Shown: positions 1 to 9,127, counted from the first letter of the stretch. The stretch: DNA of 54,767 nt from Nonomuraea corallina (GCF_027620315.1 NZ_JAPNNL010000027.1:1-54767); one strand, 5' to 3'. The notes: a model not told the origin generated them from the sequence alone. Program-made: numbers and translations.

Positions 1-517
1 CCCCGCCGCCGGACCCGCCGGACCTGCGGGAGCGGCGCGGCCCGTCGCTGACCACCGTCTCCTCGTTGCTGCGGACGCGGGTGTCCTGCTCGGAGGTGCG
101 GCGCCGCGAGCCGGGCGCGCGCCTGCGCTGCCCAGGCTGGCCGGGCTGCCCAGGTTGGCCGGGCTGGCCTGGTTGATGGCCGGGCTGGGGGCCGGGTCGC
201 GGGGCGGGCTGGCCGGGCTGGGTGCCCGGCTGAGGGCCGGGCTGCTGGAAGGGCCGCTGGCCGGGGCCGCCGGGCCCTACCGGATAGCCGCCGCGGGCGG
301 GCGGCGCGGGACGCGGGTCGGAGGGCGGGTCGCCGTACTGCTGCGCGGCCATGGTGCCGGTCTGCTCGTAGGCGGCCTCGGGACGACGGGTGGGCGACTG
401 CCCGCCCCAAGGGGCGTCGCCGGTTTGCGGCGGCGGCTCCTGGGGCACGGAACGAGTTGAGCCGGAGCGGCGGCGCCTTCCCGGGCGGGCCGTCCCTTCG
501 TTGCTGCTGTAACTCAC
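1..517 (-). CDS. Penicillin-binding protein, N-terminal cytoplasmic tail (partial, runs off the window start)
   Basis: The open frame reads leftward out of the window, so only about 172 residues are visible. They form a Gly/Pro/Gln-rich tail with a GQPGQPGQ tract and clusters of arginine near the visible end. No catalytic domain is included. The identification rests on context: in actinobacteria the gene directly downstream of DUF5318, next to PadR and ino1, is a class A penicillin-binding protein (the ponA1 position) whose cytoplasmic N-terminus is long and proline-rich. GTG at 517 is chosen because GCGAGGAC lies just upstream; an in-frame ATG at 529 has no Shine-Dalgarno sequence. It lies about 84 nt behind DUF5318 on the same strand and is probably cotranscribed. 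The role in peptidoglycan synthesis is inferred from position only. Confidence 0.6.
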   Translation of the reverse strand, partial: MSYSSNEGTARPGRRRRSGSTRSVPQEPPPQTGDAPWGGQSPTRRPEAAYEQTGTMAAQQYGDPPSDPRPAPPARGGYPVGPGGPGQRPFQQPGPQPGTQPGQPAPRPGPQPGHQPGQPGQPGQPGQPGQRRRAPGSRRRTSEQDTRVRSNEETVVSDGPRRSRRSGGSGGG

Positions 518-601
518 GCGTCCTCGCATCGTCGTCGGATATCACGGCGGATTGGGGCGTGACTCCTCGCCGTCCTCGGGTTGTGTCGTGCGGCCTGTCG
601 T

Positions 602-1000
602 CTAGGTGGTCGTCCATGCGGGGCCGACGACGTCCGGCGGTCCGTTCCCGAGGACGAACGAGACCGTCAGGTGATTCCAGGAACAACCTTGGCAGACCTC
701 GACCACGTAGACCCGGAACTCGTCGTAATCATGAGCCATCTCCGCCAGCTCCGCGGCGCCCTTTGCCCGACCGGCATGACGGCCGAGCGAGTCCCCGTAG
801 ACATAGGTCACGTTGGTGACGTTCCCCCGCTCGCACAGGGGGCAGAGGCGGTCGGTCGGCTCGCCGAAGTGGCGGGCCGCCCGGAGGAGGTACGGCTGTG
901 CGTCGCAGACGTCGCCGGGCGAAGTCCGCCCGGCGCGCACGGAGTGAACTACCGCCCGCTTCGCGAGGCCGTAATCCACCACCCTTCGCTGTGACCACAT
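602..1000 (-). CDS. DUF5318 family protein
   Basis: A 132-residue protein beginning MWSQRRVVDYGLAKRA. It contains two Cys pairs, CPLC near residue 57 and CQGC near residue 108, which could form a zinc ribbon. Length and motifs fit DUF5318, a family of unknown function found in actinobacteria immediately upstream of a class A penicillin-binding protein. There is no Shine-Dalgarno sequence before ATG 1000. Instead a -10-like TAGTCT at 1013-1008 ends 7 nt before the ATG, so the transcript is probably leaderless. The gene is divergent from the PadR regulator, with only 133 bp between the starts, so the PadR operator could affect both. Function is unknown; a cell-wall-linked role is inferred from its neighbour. 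Confidence 0.85.
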   Translation of the reverse strand: MWSQRRVVDYGLAKRAVVHSVRAGRTSPGDVCDAQPYLLRAARHFGEPTDRLCPLCERGNVTNVTYVYGDSLGRHAGRAKGAAELAEMAHDYDEFRVYVVEVCQGCSWNHLTVSFVLGNGPPDVVGPAWTTT

Positions 1001-1090
1001 GGGCGCCAGACTACGGCTTTTTTCCGATTGATCCCAACGACTTGGGGAAGTCCACGATTGCTTGATATAGCGACACGACGTATCCTCTGG

Positions 1091-1109
1091 ATGTATCGGC
1101 TCGATACAT
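1091..1109. promoter_or_regulatory. Palindromic operator, probably for the PadR regulator
   Basis: ATGTATCG-GCT-CGATACAT is a perfect inverted repeat with 8-bp arms and a 3-bp centre. It lies 24 bp before the padR ATG in the 133-bp gap shared with divergent DUF5318. PadR proteins are known to bind ATGT...ACAT palindromes, usually near their own promoters, so autoregulation is the likely use. Confidence 0.65.
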
Positions 1110-1133
1110 CGACGCGAGAGGAGGGCGGTTCCC

Positions 1134-1721
1134 ATGGCCGGCGGACAACGCAGGGTGCTGGAACTGGCCGTGCTCGGGTCGCTGCACGAGACGCCGCTTC
1201 ATGGCTATGAGCTGCGCAAACGGCTCAACACCATACTCGGCATGTTCCGCGCTTTCTCCTACGGGTCGTTGTATCCGTGCCTGCGCTCGCTACTGGAGGA
1301 AGGGCTCATCGCCGAGGAGCAACCGGATCAGCCCACGATCGTGGGTGGCCGATCGAAGATCGTCTATAAGCTCACGGCGGAGGGCAAGGAGCGTCTGCAG
1401 GAGCTGCTGACGCAGGCAGGCCCGTCCGCCTGGGAAGACGAGAGCTTCGGCGTCCACTTCGCGTTCTTCCGCCACACCGAGGCCGAAGTCCGCCTGCGCA
1501 TCCTCGAAGGCCGGCGCAGCCGCCTCGAGGAGCGCCTCGACAGCGTGCGCACCGCCCTGGCCCGCACCAGGGAGCGGCTCGACAGTTACACCCTCGAGCT
1601 CCAGCGGCACGGGCTCGAGTCCGTCGAGCGCGAGGTCCGCTGGCTCAATGAGCTGATCGCCACGGAGAGACGGGCCTCCCAGGAGGGCCCTGCAACAGAT
1701 ACCACGTCAAGCAATGAGTAA
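1134..1721 (+). CDS. PadR family transcriptional regulator
   Basis: 195 residues. The N-terminal winged helix (about residues 8-80) carries the family signature [10 protein letters not shown], a recognition region [17 protein letters not shown], and a wing with [11 protein letters not shown]. The second half is a long helical region rich in Glu and Arg (about 105-185), the usual PadR dimerisation domain. ATG 1134 has a good ribosome site, AGAGGAGGG, about 9 nt upstream. The stop lies just before the ino1 start, so the two are cotranscribed; the same pair occurs in Mycobacterium (Rv0047c-ino1). It probably controls its own promoter through the palindrome at 1091-1109, and with it inositol synthesis. 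The effector is unknown. Confidence 0.93.
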   Translation: MAGGQRRVLELAVLGSLHETPLHGYELRKRLNTILGMFRAFSYGSLYPCLRSLLEEGLIAEEQPDQPTIVGGRSKIVYKLTAEGKERLQELLTQAGPSAWEDESFGVHFAFFRHTEAEVRLRILEGRRSRLEERLDSVRTALARTRERLDSYTLELQRHGLESVEREVRWLNELIATERRASQEGPATDTTSSNE

Positions 1722-1734
1722 GGGAGCGAGTGCG

Positions 1735-2814
1735 ATGGGTTCGGTTCGCGTGGCCATTGTCGGTGTCGGCAACTGCGCGGCGTCACTGGTCCAGGGCGTT
1801 CACTATTACAAGGACGCCGACCCGGCCGCGCGTGTGCCGGGCCTGATGCACGTGAAGTTCGGTGACTACCACGTAGGCGACGTGGAGTTCGTCGCGGCCT
1901 TCGACGTGGACGCCAAGAAGGTCGGGCGCGACCTCTCGGAGGCGATCGTCGCCAGCGAGAACAACACGATCAAGATCACCGATGTGCCCCCGACCGGGGT
2001 GATCGTCCAGCGCGGACACACCCACGACGGCCTGGGCGAGTACTACCGTGAGATCATCGAGGAGTCCGACGAGGCTCCGGCCGACGTGGTCCAGGTGCTC
2101 CGCGACAGCCAGGCCGACGTGCTCGTCTCCTACCTGCCGGTGGGGTCCGAGGACGCCGCCCGGTTCTACGCGCAGTGCGCGCTCGACGCCGGGGTGGCCT
2201 TCGTCAACGCGCTTCCGGTGTTCATCGCCTCCGACCCCGAGTGGGCCGAGAAGTTCACCGAGGCGGGCGTGCCGATCGTCGGCGACGACATCAAGTCGCA
2301 GGTCGGCGCCACCATCACGCACCGCGTCCTGGCCAAGCTGTTCGAGGACCGCGGGGTCGAGCTGCTGCGCACCTACCAGCTCAACTTCGGCGGCAACATG
2401 GACTTCATGAACATGCTGGAGCGCAAGCGCCTCCAGTCGAAGAAGATCTCCAAGACGCAGTCGGTGACCTCGCAGATCCCGCACGAGATGGCCAAGGCCG
2501 ACGTGCACATCGGGCCGTCGGACCACGTGCCGTGGCTCGACGACCGCAAGTGGGCCTACGTCCGCCTCGAAGGCCGCTCCTTCGGCGACACCCCGCTCAA
2601 CCTGGAGTACAAGCTGGAGGTGTGGGACTCGCCGAACTCGGCCGGCATCATCATCGACGCCGTCCGCGCGGCCAAGATCGCCCTGGACCGCGGCGTCGGG
2701 GGCCCGATCCTGAGCGCCTCCTCGTACTTCATGAAGTCGCCGCCCGTGCAGTACTCGGACGACGAGGCCCGCGAGCAGGTCGAGAAGTTCATCCGCGGCG
2801 AGATCGAGCGCTGA
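1735..2814 (+). CDS. ino1: Inositol-3-phosphate synthase (NAD-dependent)
   Basis: Converts glucose 6-phosphate to 1L-myo-inositol 1-phosphate, the entry to mycothiol and phosphatidylinositol in actinobacteria. The protein begins [18 protein letters not shown], the Rossmann NAD site, and continues through conserved [14 protein letters not shown] and [12 protein letters not shown] stretches. It has 359 residues, close to the mycobacterial enzyme. ATG 1735 is preferred over ATG 1714 because AAGGGAG (1719-1725) is correctly spaced for it; the upstream ATG overlaps the padR stop. It follows padR by 13 bp and ends at a strong hairpin. The identification is firm; regulation by PadR is inferred. Confidence 0.96.
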   Translation: MGSVRVAIVGVGNCAASLVQGVHYYKDADPAARVPGLMHVKFGDYHVGDVEFVAAFDVDAKKVGRDLSEAIVASENNTIKITDVPPTGVIVQRGHTHDGLGEYYREIIEESDEAPADVVQVLRDSQADVLVSYLPVGSEDAARFYAQCALDAGVAFVNALPVFIASDPEWAEKFTEAGVPIVGDDIKSQVGATITHRVLAKLFEDRGVELLRTYQLNFGGNMDFMNMLERKRLQSKKISKTQSVTSQIPHEMAKADVHIGPSDHVPWLDDRKWAYVRLEGRSFGDTPLNLEYKLEVWDSPNSAGIIIDAVRAAKIALDRGVGGPILSASSYFMKSPPVQYSDDEAREQVEKFIRGEIER

Positions 2815-2825
2815 GCCCCGGCGTC

Positions 2826-2851
2826 GGCGGCGCCGCTGGTGCGGCGCCGCC
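2826..2851. terminator. Hairpin between convergent ino1 and idi
   Basis: GGCGGCGCCGC - TGGT - GCGGCGCCGCC gives a perfect 11-bp stem with a 4-nt loop, 11 bp after the ino1 stop and directly beyond the idi stop. There is no U-tract, as is common in high-GC actinomycetes. It can serve both strands. Confidence 0.7.
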
Positions 2852-2853
2852 CG

Positions 2854-3450
2854 CTAAGGGGCGTACGGCTGGCGCGCGGCGGGCGGCAGGTCCTCGACCG
2901 AGGCCGTCGGCCAGCGGAGCGGGTCCGGGCCGAGCTCCGACAGCTGCGGCACCTGCTCCCGGCACCACGGCGAGATGGAGATGAGTCCGCTGACCACGCC
3001 GTCGGCGAACTCCGGCCAGGCCATCCACCGCGTCTCCCCCACCTCGTCGGGGTTGGGGCTGGCGGAGCCGTCGACCAGCACCCGGTAGACGGGGCAGAGC
3101 TCGTGCTCGACGATGCCGTTGCCCATGACCGCGCGGTAGGAGAAGCGGGGCAGCACCAGGTCGGCGCGCTCGACGGTGAGGCCCAGCTCGAACGACAGCC
3201 GGCGGATGACCGCCTGGTCCAGCCGCTCGCCCGGCAGCGGATGGCCGCAGCAGCTGTTGGTCCACACCCCCGGCCAGGTCAGCTTGTGTCCGGCCCGCCT
3301 GGTCAGCAGCACGCGGCCCTCGCGGTCGAAGGCATAGCTGGAGAAGGCCAGGTGCAGCGGTGTCTCCGGGCCGTGCACGGACAGCTTGGGCGCGGTGCCG
3401 AGCGCGTGGCCGGAGCCGTCAACGAGTACCACGTGTTCCACAGTCGTCAC
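2854..3450 (-). CDS. idi: Isopentenyl-diphosphate delta-isomerase, type I
   Basis: Interconverts isopentenyl and dimethylallyl diphosphate for isoprenoid synthesis. 198 residues with the Nudix-like isomerase fold. The catalytic Cys is in TNSCCGHP (residue 68), metal/base residues are E115 and E117 in IVEHELCPVY, and RRLSFELGL corresponds to the degenerate Nudix helix. Start is GTG 3450. The gene is monocistronic: it converges with ino1 at a shared hairpin, and the divergent MFS gene begins about 105 bp away. Nothing unusual is seen in the catalytic residues. Confidence 0.95.
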   Translation of the reverse strand: MTTVEHVVLVDGSGHALGTAPKLSVHGPETPLHLAFSSYAFDREGRVLLTRRAGHKLTWPGVWTNSCCGHPLPGERLDQAVIRRLSFELGLTVERADLVLPRFSYRAVMGNGIVEHELCPVYRVLVDGSASPNPDEVGETRWMAWPEFADGVVSGLISISPWCREQVPQLSELGPDPLRWPTASVEDLPPAARQPYAP

Positions 3451-3556
3451 GCTATGAAGCGTACGTGATCATGAGCGTCTCCTGAACCCCCGCGCTCACC
3501 CGAGGCGCCTGTCTCTCCGGTCTCCGCGCGTTTCCGCACGAGGTTAGGCTTGCGGC

Positions 3557-4843
3557 GTGTCTTTCGTCGCCGATCTGCGCGTGGTGCTCCAAGGGCGGGA
3601 TTTCAGACGGCTCTTCGGCACCCGGCTGGTCTCCCAGTTCTCCGACGGGATCTTCCAGTTCGGCGTCGCCGGGTTCGCCTTCTTCAGCCCCGAGAGCCAG
3701 ACGACCGCGCTCGCGGTCGCGGCGGGCCTGGCCGTGCTCCTGCTGCCCTACAGCATCCTGGGCCCGTTCGTGGGCGTCTTCATCGACCGGTGGTCGCGGC
3801 GGCAGATCCTGGTGATCGCGCCGCTGGTGCGCGGCGTGCTGCTGGTCGGCGCGGCGGCGCTGGTCGCGGCCGACGTGCCCGACGCGGTCTTCTACGTGGC
3901 CGCGCTGGCCGTGCTGGGCGTCAACCGGTTCTTCCTGGCGGCGCTCGGCGCCTCGCTGCCGCACGTGGTGCCGGCCGACCGGCTGATGGCCGCCAACGCG
4001 GTCACGCCGACGTCCGGCACCGTGGTGACGTTCGTCGGCGCGGGGGTGGGCTTCCTGCTGCGGGAGCTGTTCGGCGGCGGTGACACGGGGGTGGCGCTGC
4101 TGCTCGTCACCTCCGGCCTGGTGTTCGGGCTGAGTTCGCTGGTCGCGCGGACGATGGAGCGCTCGCTGCTCGGCCCGTCCGGCGACCCGGACCGGCCGCA
4201 GGCCCGCGAGGCGCTGCGCAACGTCGTGACCGGGCTCGTCGACGGCGCCCGCCACCTGGCGGGCCGGCCGATCGCCGCCGCGACGATGGGCGCGATGGCG
4301 GCCCACCGGTTCTTCTACGGCATGGCCACCGCGCTCGGCATCATCCTCTACCGCTACTACTTCACCGACGGCGATCCCGACGCGGCGCTGCGCGGCATCA
4401 GCCTGGTCGTGGCCACCTCCGGCGTCGGCTACTTCCTCGCCGTGATCATCACCCCGTACGCGACGGAGCGGTTCACCATCACCGGCTGGGTGCCGATCGC
4501 GCTGTCGTCGGCCGGCGTGCTCGCGGGCGTGCTGGTGGCGCCTTTCCAGGAGTGGGGGCTGCCGGCGGCCGGGTTCGTGCTCGGCCTGGCCGGGCAGAGC
4601 GTCAAGATCTGCGCCGACACGACCGTCCAGCGCGACGTCGCCGACGTCTATCTGGGCCGCGCGTTCTCCCTCTACGACATGCTCTTCAACGGCATGTACG
4701 TGCTGGCGGCGGCCCTGTCGGCGGCCATCCTGCCGCCCGACGGCAAGTCGTACGCGGCAGTAGTGATCATCACGGTGGGCTACCTGGCGAGCGGCCTGGC
4801 CTACCGGATGATCACTCGGTCCCGCGCGCCGGTCAGCCCGTGA
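3557..4843 (+). CDS. MFS transporter
   Basis: 428 residues with about twelve hydrophobic segments. A cytoplasmic loop IDRWSRRQILV after the second helix pair is the MFS motif A region. The class resembles drug-efflux or orphan MFS proteins; the substrate cannot be told. The start is GTG 3557: a -10 hexamer TAGGCT (3545-3550) ends 6 nt before it and no ribosome site is present, which suggests a leaderless mRNA. The last 11 bp overlap the 3' end of the convergent CCA-transferase gene, so the two transcripts must read into each other. Confidence 0.9.
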   Translation: MSFVADLRVVLQGRDFRRLFGTRLVSQFSDGIFQFGVAGFAFFSPESQTTALAVAAGLAVLLLPYSILGPFVGVFIDRWSRRQILVIAPLVRGVLLVGAAALVAADVPDAVFYVAALAVLGVNRFFLAALGASLPHVVPADRLMAANAVTPTSGTVVTFVGAGVGFLLRELFGGGDTGVALLLVTSGLVFGLSSLVARTMERSLLGPSGDPDRPQAREALRNVVTGLVDGARHLAGRPIAAATMGAMAAHRFFYGMATALGIILYRYYFTDGDPDAALRGISLVVATSGVGYFLAVIITPYATERFTITGWVPIALSSAGVLAGVLVAPFQEWGLPAAGFVLGLAGQSVKICADTTVQRDVADVYLGRAFSLYDMLFNGMYVLAAALSAAILPPDGKSYAAVVIITVGYLASGLAYRMITRSRAPVSP

Positions 4844-6275
4844 CCACGCCGTTGTCCCCGGCCCAGTCGAGGAGCGCCTCGGTGGCCGCTTCCTTGCCGA
4901 TGACGCCCTTGTCGAGCCGCAGGTCGAGCAGGAACTTGTAGGCCCTGCCCACCACCGGGCCCGGGCCGACGCCGAGCACCCGCTGGATCTCGTTGCCGTC
5001 GAGCTCGGGGCGGATCTTGGCCAGCTCCTCCTCTTCGGCCAGCCGGGCGATGCGCTCCTCCAGCTGGTCGTAGGTGCGCGACAGGGCGGCCGCCTTGCGC
5101 TTGTTGCGCGTCGTGCAGTCGGCCCTGGTGAGCTTGTGGAGCCGGGTCAGCAGGTGGCCGGCGTCGCGCACGTAGCGGCGCACCGCGCTGTCGGTCCACT
5201 CGCCGGTGCCGTAGCCGTGGAAGCGCAGGTGGAGCTCCACCAGGCGGGACACGTCGGCCACCACGTCCTTGGGGAAGCGCAGCTCGCCCATCCGCTTCTT
5301 CGTCAGCTGGGCGCCCACGACCTCGTGGTGGTGGAACGACACCCGGCCGCCGGCCTCGTGGCGCCGGGTCTTGGGCTTGCCGATGTCGTGCATGAGCGCC
5401 GCCCAGCGCAGGATGCGGTCGGGCTGGGCGTCGTCCTCCTGGGCGATCGCCTGGTCGAGCACGGTCAGCGTGTGCTCGTAGACGTCCTTGTGCCGGTGGT
5501 GCTCGTCGATCTCCAGGCGCAGCTTGGGCAGCTCGGGCAGCACGTGCGCGGCCAGACCGGTGTCGACGAGCAGGCGCAGCCCGTCGCGCGGATGAGGGCC
5601 GCAGACGAGCTTGTCGAGCTCGTCGCGGATGCGCTCGGCGGAGACGATCTCGATGCGCTCGGCCATCTCGGTCATCGCGGTCACCGCCGCCTGGTCGACC
5701 GTGAAGCCGAGCTGCGAGGCGAACCTGGCGGCGCGGAGCATGCGCAGCGGGTCGTCGCCGAAGGAGCGCTCGGGCGGGCCGGGGGTGCGCAGCCGCTTGG
5801 CGGCCAGGTCGGCCAGCCCGCCGTAGGGGTCGACGAACTCGTGGGAGGGCAGCCGCACCGCCATCGCGTTGACCGCGAAGTCGCGGCGCTCCAGGTCGGC
5901 CTCCAGCGTCTCGCCGTACAGGACCTCGGGCTTGCGCGACTTGGGGTCGTAGCTCTCGCTGCGGTACGTGGTGATCTCGATCAGCCAGCCGCCCTTGCGC
6001 ACGCCGACCGTGCCGAAGTCGATGCCGATGGTCCAGACGGAGTCGGCCCAGTCACGCACGAGGTCGAGCACCCGTTCAGGCCGCGCGTCGGTGGTCAGGT
6101 CAAGGTCCTTGCCGACCCGGCCGAGCAGGAGGTCGCGGACCGGGCCGCCGACGAGGGCGAGTTCGTGGCCGCCGTCGGCGAACAGACGGCCGAGCTCGTC
6201 GGCCACAGGGGCGATCTTGCGGAACAGGTCTCGCATGGCCCGCTGCTGAGTTTCGGTCAGATTTGAGTCGGACAA
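4833..6275 (-). CDS. cca: CCA-adding tRNA nucleotidyltransferase
   Basis: Adds or repairs the 3' CCA of tRNAs; the tRNA-Ile gene in this window has no encoded CCA. About 480 residues. The head has LVGGPVRDLLLG followed by DLDLTTDARPE with the two catalytic Asp, then RRDFAVNAMA. FGDDPLRMLRAARFASQLGF is the RNA-binding helix. A C-terminal HD domain follows, with HDIGK and FHHHE motifs, as in mycobacterial PcnA. TTG 6275 is chosen because GAAGGA lies 10 nt upstream. GTG 6317 would add 14 residues and could be read from a near-leaderless transcript. The -10 regions of this gene and the divergent YbaK gene overlap at 6331-6338. Confidence 0.93.
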   Translation of the reverse strand: MSDSNLTETQQRAMRDLFRKIAPVADELGRLFADGGHELALVGGPVRDLLLGRVGKDLDLTTDARPERVLDLVRDWADSVWTIGIDFGTVGVRKGGWLIEITTYRSESYDPKSRKPEVLYGETLEADLERRDFAVNAMAVRLPSHEFVDPYGGLADLAAKRLRTPGPPERSFGDDPLRMLRAARFASQLGFTVDQAAVTAMTEMAERIEIVSAERIRDELDKLVCGPHPRDGLRLLVDTGLAAHVLPELPKLRLEIDEHHRHKDVYEHTLTVLDQAIAQEDDAQPDRILRWAALMHDIGKPKTRRHEAGGRVSFHHHEVVGAQLTKKRMGELRFPKDVVADVSRLVELHLRFHGYGTGEWTDSAVRRYVRDAGHLLTRLHKLTRADCTTRNKRKAAALSRTYDQLEERIARLAEEEELAKIRPELDGNEIQRVLGVGPGPVVGRAYKFLLDLRLDKGVIGKEAATEALLDWAGDNGVVTG

Positions 6276-6330
6276 GCTGGGTAGGTCCTTCGAATCGGAA
6301 CATATCCCCCGAGCCACACCGGGGCCGGGT

Positions 6331-6338
6331 TACCTTCG
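6331..6338. promoter_or_regulatory. Overlapping divergent -10 elements
   Basis: GGTTACCTT can be read as TACCTT on the plus strand (for the YbaK gene, about 45 nt before its ATG) and as TAACCC on the minus strand (for the CCA transferase). This looks like a bidirectional promoter with nearly coincident -10 boxes. The start sites are inferred. Confidence 0.4.
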
Positions 6339-6383
6339 GTCTGGGGACCGACGGCGCGATGGAACGAGGCAAGGAGGTCTTTC

Positions 6384-6908
6384 ATGAAGGACGCCCTCGC
6401 GATCCACCGCTGGCTCCTCGCACACCAGGTCCACCATGAGATCGTACGCCTTCCGCGCCCCATCACTTGCGCGGACGAGCTTCCCGCGACGATCTCCGCC
6501 GCGCCCGAGAGGTGCGTGACGGTCACGGTGTTCGAGGTCGCACCGAGGATAGGGCGCCCGTTCGTCGTCGCCGTCGTCCACTCGCTCGCCGCACCGCCAC
6601 GCCCGGGAGCCGTCGGAGGGCTGCTCGGCGTCCGCACCGTGCGCCACGCACCAGCCCACCTCGTCAACGAGGCCACCGACTACGCCGCCGGGCTGGTCGG
6701 GCCGCTGCTGCTGCCGGAAGAGCTGCCGGTGTTCATCGACGACCGGCTCAGCGCCGACACCGATCCGATCTTCTCCGCCATCGGCGAGCGCCACGCGGTG
6801 CTCACCATGCGGGCCCTGGACCTGCTGACACTCCTGTCGGGCAAGACCGTCGACCTTCGCGCGCCGGGCCCCCACGCGGGCCTGGAGGCGGTCGCGCAGG
6901 GGCACTGA
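6384..6908 (+). CDS. YbaK/EbsC family aminoacyl-tRNA deacylase
   Basis: 174 residues of the YbaK/ProX editing fold, which hydrolyses mischarged aminoacyl-tRNAs (for example Cys-tRNAPro). Visible features are the N-terminal HxxEIVRLP strand, the central VVAVVHSLAAPP strand, and GERHAVLTMRALDLL near the C-terminus. The usual YbaK active-site lysine is not obvious in this divergent actinobacterial version, so the substrate is open. ATG 6384 has a perfect AAGGAGG ribosome site. It is divergent from the CCA transferase, giving a pair of tRNA-quality genes, and lies just upstream of the murJ operon. Confidence 0.8.
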   Translation: MKDALAIHRWLLAHQVHHEIVRLPRPITCADELPATISAAPERCVTVTVFEVAPRIGRPFVVAVVHSLAAPPRPGAVGGLLGVRTVRHAPAHLVNEATDYAAGLVGPLLLPEELPVFIDDRLSADTDPIFSAIGERHAVLTMRALDLLTLLSGKTVDLRAPGPHAGLEAVAQGH

Positions 6909-6955
6909 ACCCGTACCATTGCGGGCGTGCGTCGTACTCCAGCCCGGGCCGAAGC

Positions 6956-9127
6956 GTGATCCGAAGGACCACGCTGCTCGCCGTGCTCTCGGCAGCGCTG
7001 CTCGCCCCGATCACGGTGGCGGCGGCGCCGGGCCCGGCTGCCGCGATCACCAGCAGCGCGATCACCAGCAGCGCGATCACCAGCAGGCAGGGCGTCGAGC
7101 TGGCCCTCACGTCCGTGACCCCGGACTACGCCACCGAACGGGCGACCGAGATCAAGGTCACCGGCACGGTCCGCAACAGCGGCTCCGCGCCGCTGCCGGG
7201 CCTGCGGGTCAGGGTGCGCTACTCCCCCCAGCGCTTCACCGACCGGGCCGCGCTCAGCACCTTCGCCGGTGACACCACGACCGTCACGCAGCCGCCCAAC
7301 GTCTCCACCCAGTCGAGCATGGTCATCCCCGAGCTGGCCGCCAACTCCTCCGTCGAGTTCGAGCTGACGATGACGCCCGCGCAGTTCGGCCTGACCGCGT
7401 TCGGCGCCTACCCGCTCGCCGTCGAGGTGGTCCAGTGGGACGCCGCCCAGCTCGCCTCCCAGCGCACCTTCCTCACGTACGCGCCCGCGACCGCCCAGCC
7501 GCGGCCGGTGCGCAACCGGCTGTCGTTCGTGCTGCCCGTGATCGACCAGCCGCGCCGGGCCGACGACGGCACGTTCGTGGACGAGAAGCTGATCGCCGAG
7601 CTCACCGGCAAGGGCCGGCTGGCCGACCTCGCCCGCATCGCCGAGACCGCCCCCGCGAACGTCACCTGGGTCGTCGACCCGGCGCTCTTCGACGACGTCC
7701 AGGCCATGACCAAGCCGTTCCGGGTCAAGAAGGACGACGACATCGACCAGCGGCCCGCCGAGCCCGCCGCGGGCCAGTGGCTCACCTCAATGCGCGCGGC
7801 GCTGGCCGACAACGCCGTCATCGCCACCCCGTACGCCGACCCCGACGTGACCGCGCTGGCCCACCGGGGCCTCGACCGGCAGCCGGCCCGCGCGCTGGAG
7901 CTGGCCCGGCAGAAGGCCACGCTGATCAAGAACGACGTGGTGACGTCGACCTACTGGCCGGTCGGCGGCGTGATCGACGCCGACGCGCTCGACCTGCTCG
8001 CCGTCGGCACGCCCGGCGGCGCCCGGATCGACAAGGTGCTGCTCGATCCGGCGGCGCTGCCGACGGCGCAGGATTCCTCCGCCGCCGCCGCCGCGACCAC
8101 GCTCGCCGGCACCCCCGACGCCGCGGCCACCCTCGACACCGTCATGGGCCCCGTCACCGCGCTGGTGGCCGACGCCGAGCTGAGCCGCCTCCTCGAACCC
8201 GCCGCCGGCACGCGCGGCGCGACCCTGCTGAGCAGGCAGCGGTTCGTCGCCGAGACCGCGACGCTCGCCGCCGAGCCCGGCCAGACCCGGGCGCGGTCCC
8301 TGGTCGTGGCCCCGTCCCGGCGCTGGAACCCCAGCCCGACAGTCGTCTCGACGCTGCTGAAGACCGCCGGCAGGCTGCCGTGGCTGTCGCTCACCCCCCT
8401 CGACTCGATCAAGGTGTCCGCCACGCCGGCGCAGCGCGCCGGGCTCACCTACTCCGACAAGGACCGCAAGCAGGAGCTCAGCGGCAAGTACCTCGCCCCG
8501 GTCCAGGAGGTCGCCGCGCAGGCGGAGCTGACCGCCCTGATCACCGGCCAGAGCCAGTCGTCCTTCGACGCCGCGGTGCTCAGGCTCACCTCCTCCGCCT
8601 GGCGAGGCAGCGCCAAGGTCGGCCGCGCCGTCATCAAGCAGGTCGGCGACGCGGTCGAGGACCGGACCAGGCTGGTGTCGATCACCGGCGCCGGCCCCGA
8701 CCAGCCGCGCACCCTCGCGGGCAGCGAGGGCGAGGTCCCGATCAGCGTCAAGAACGAGCTCGACGTCCCCGTCTCGCTGCACGTCACGGCCCGGTCCGAC
8801 GACCCCGACCTGCTCGAGTCCGAGTTCCGGCAGCCGCTGCACATCAACGGCGAGCAGAGCGGCACCGTCCAGATCCCCATGACCGTGACCTCCTCCAGCG
8901 GCGGCGACGCCACGGTGACCGTCCAGCTCATGACCGCCGACGGCCGGCCCTACGGCGACCCGGTCAAGCTGATCGTGCGCACCACCGGCTACACCGGCAT
9001 CGCGCTGGTCATCGTGGGATGCGCGCTGACCGTCATGCTGGCGGCGGTGGTGACGCGGATACTCCGGCGCAGGTCGCAACGGCGCGGCGCACGGGCAGCC
9101 AGGACTCGGGAGAGTGAGACCGCATGA
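6956..9127 (+). CDS. DUF6049 family secreted/membrane-anchored protein
   Basis: 723 residues. A signal peptide (RRTTLLAVLSAALLAPITVAAAP) is followed by a large extracytoplasmic region and a single C-terminal transmembrane helix near residues 685-708 (GIALVIVGCALTVML), then a short basic tail. It occupies the position of Rv3909 directly upstream of murJ and overlaps murJ by ATGA, so translation is coupled. The function is unknown; a peptidoglycan-related role beside MurJ is inferred. GTG 6956 is the start that exposes the signal peptide; the upstream TACCAT at 6914-6919 is a possible -10. Just after the cleavage region a 15-bp unit encoding AITSS is repeated three times. Confidence 0.88.
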   Translation: MIRRTTLLAVLSAALLAPITVAAAPGPAAAITSSAITSSAITSRQGVELALTSVTPDYATERATEIKVTGTVRNSGSAPLPGLRVRVRYSPQRFTDRAALSTFAGDTTTVTQPPNVSTQSSMVIPELAANSSVEFELTMTPAQFGLTAFGAYPLAVEVVQWDAAQLASQRTFLTYAPATAQPRPVRNRLSFVLPVIDQPRRADDGTFVDEKLIAELTGKGRLADLARIAETAPANVTWVVDPALFDDVQAMTKPFRVKKDDDIDQRPAEPAAGQWLTSMRAALADNAVIATPYADPDVTALAHRGLDRQPARALELARQKATLIKNDVVTSTYWPVGGVIDADALDLLAVGTPGGARIDKVLLDPAALPTAQDSSAAAAATTLAGTPDAAATLDTVMGPVTALVADAELSRLLEPAAGTRGATLLSRQRFVAETATLAAEPGQTRARSLVVAPSRRWNPSPTVVSTLLKTAGRLPWLSLTPLDSIKVSATPAQRAGLTYSDKDRKQELSGKYLAPVQEVAAQAELTALITGQSQSSFDAAVLRLTSSAWRGSAKVGRAVIKQVGDAVEDRTRLVSITGAGPDQPRTLAGSEGEVPISVKNELDVPVSLHVTARSDDPDLLESEFRQPLHINGEQSGTVQIPMTVTSSSGGDATVTVQLMTADGRPYGDPVKLIVRTTGYTGIALVIVGCALTVMLAAVVTRILRRRSQRRGARAARTRESETA
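7043..7087 (+). repeat. 15-bp tandem repeat encoding AITSS
   Basis: Three consecutive copies of GCGATCACCAGCAGC (the third ends in G) lie immediately downstream of the signal-peptide region of the DUF6049 gene. They are in frame, so unit number could vary without breaking the protein. Confidence 0.85.

Noticed and set aside
1..460. Plus-strand Gly/Leu-rich frame near the window start
   Set aside because: It is the antisense of the Pro/Gln-rich tail of the penicillin-binding protein gene, whose context and ribosome site are better.
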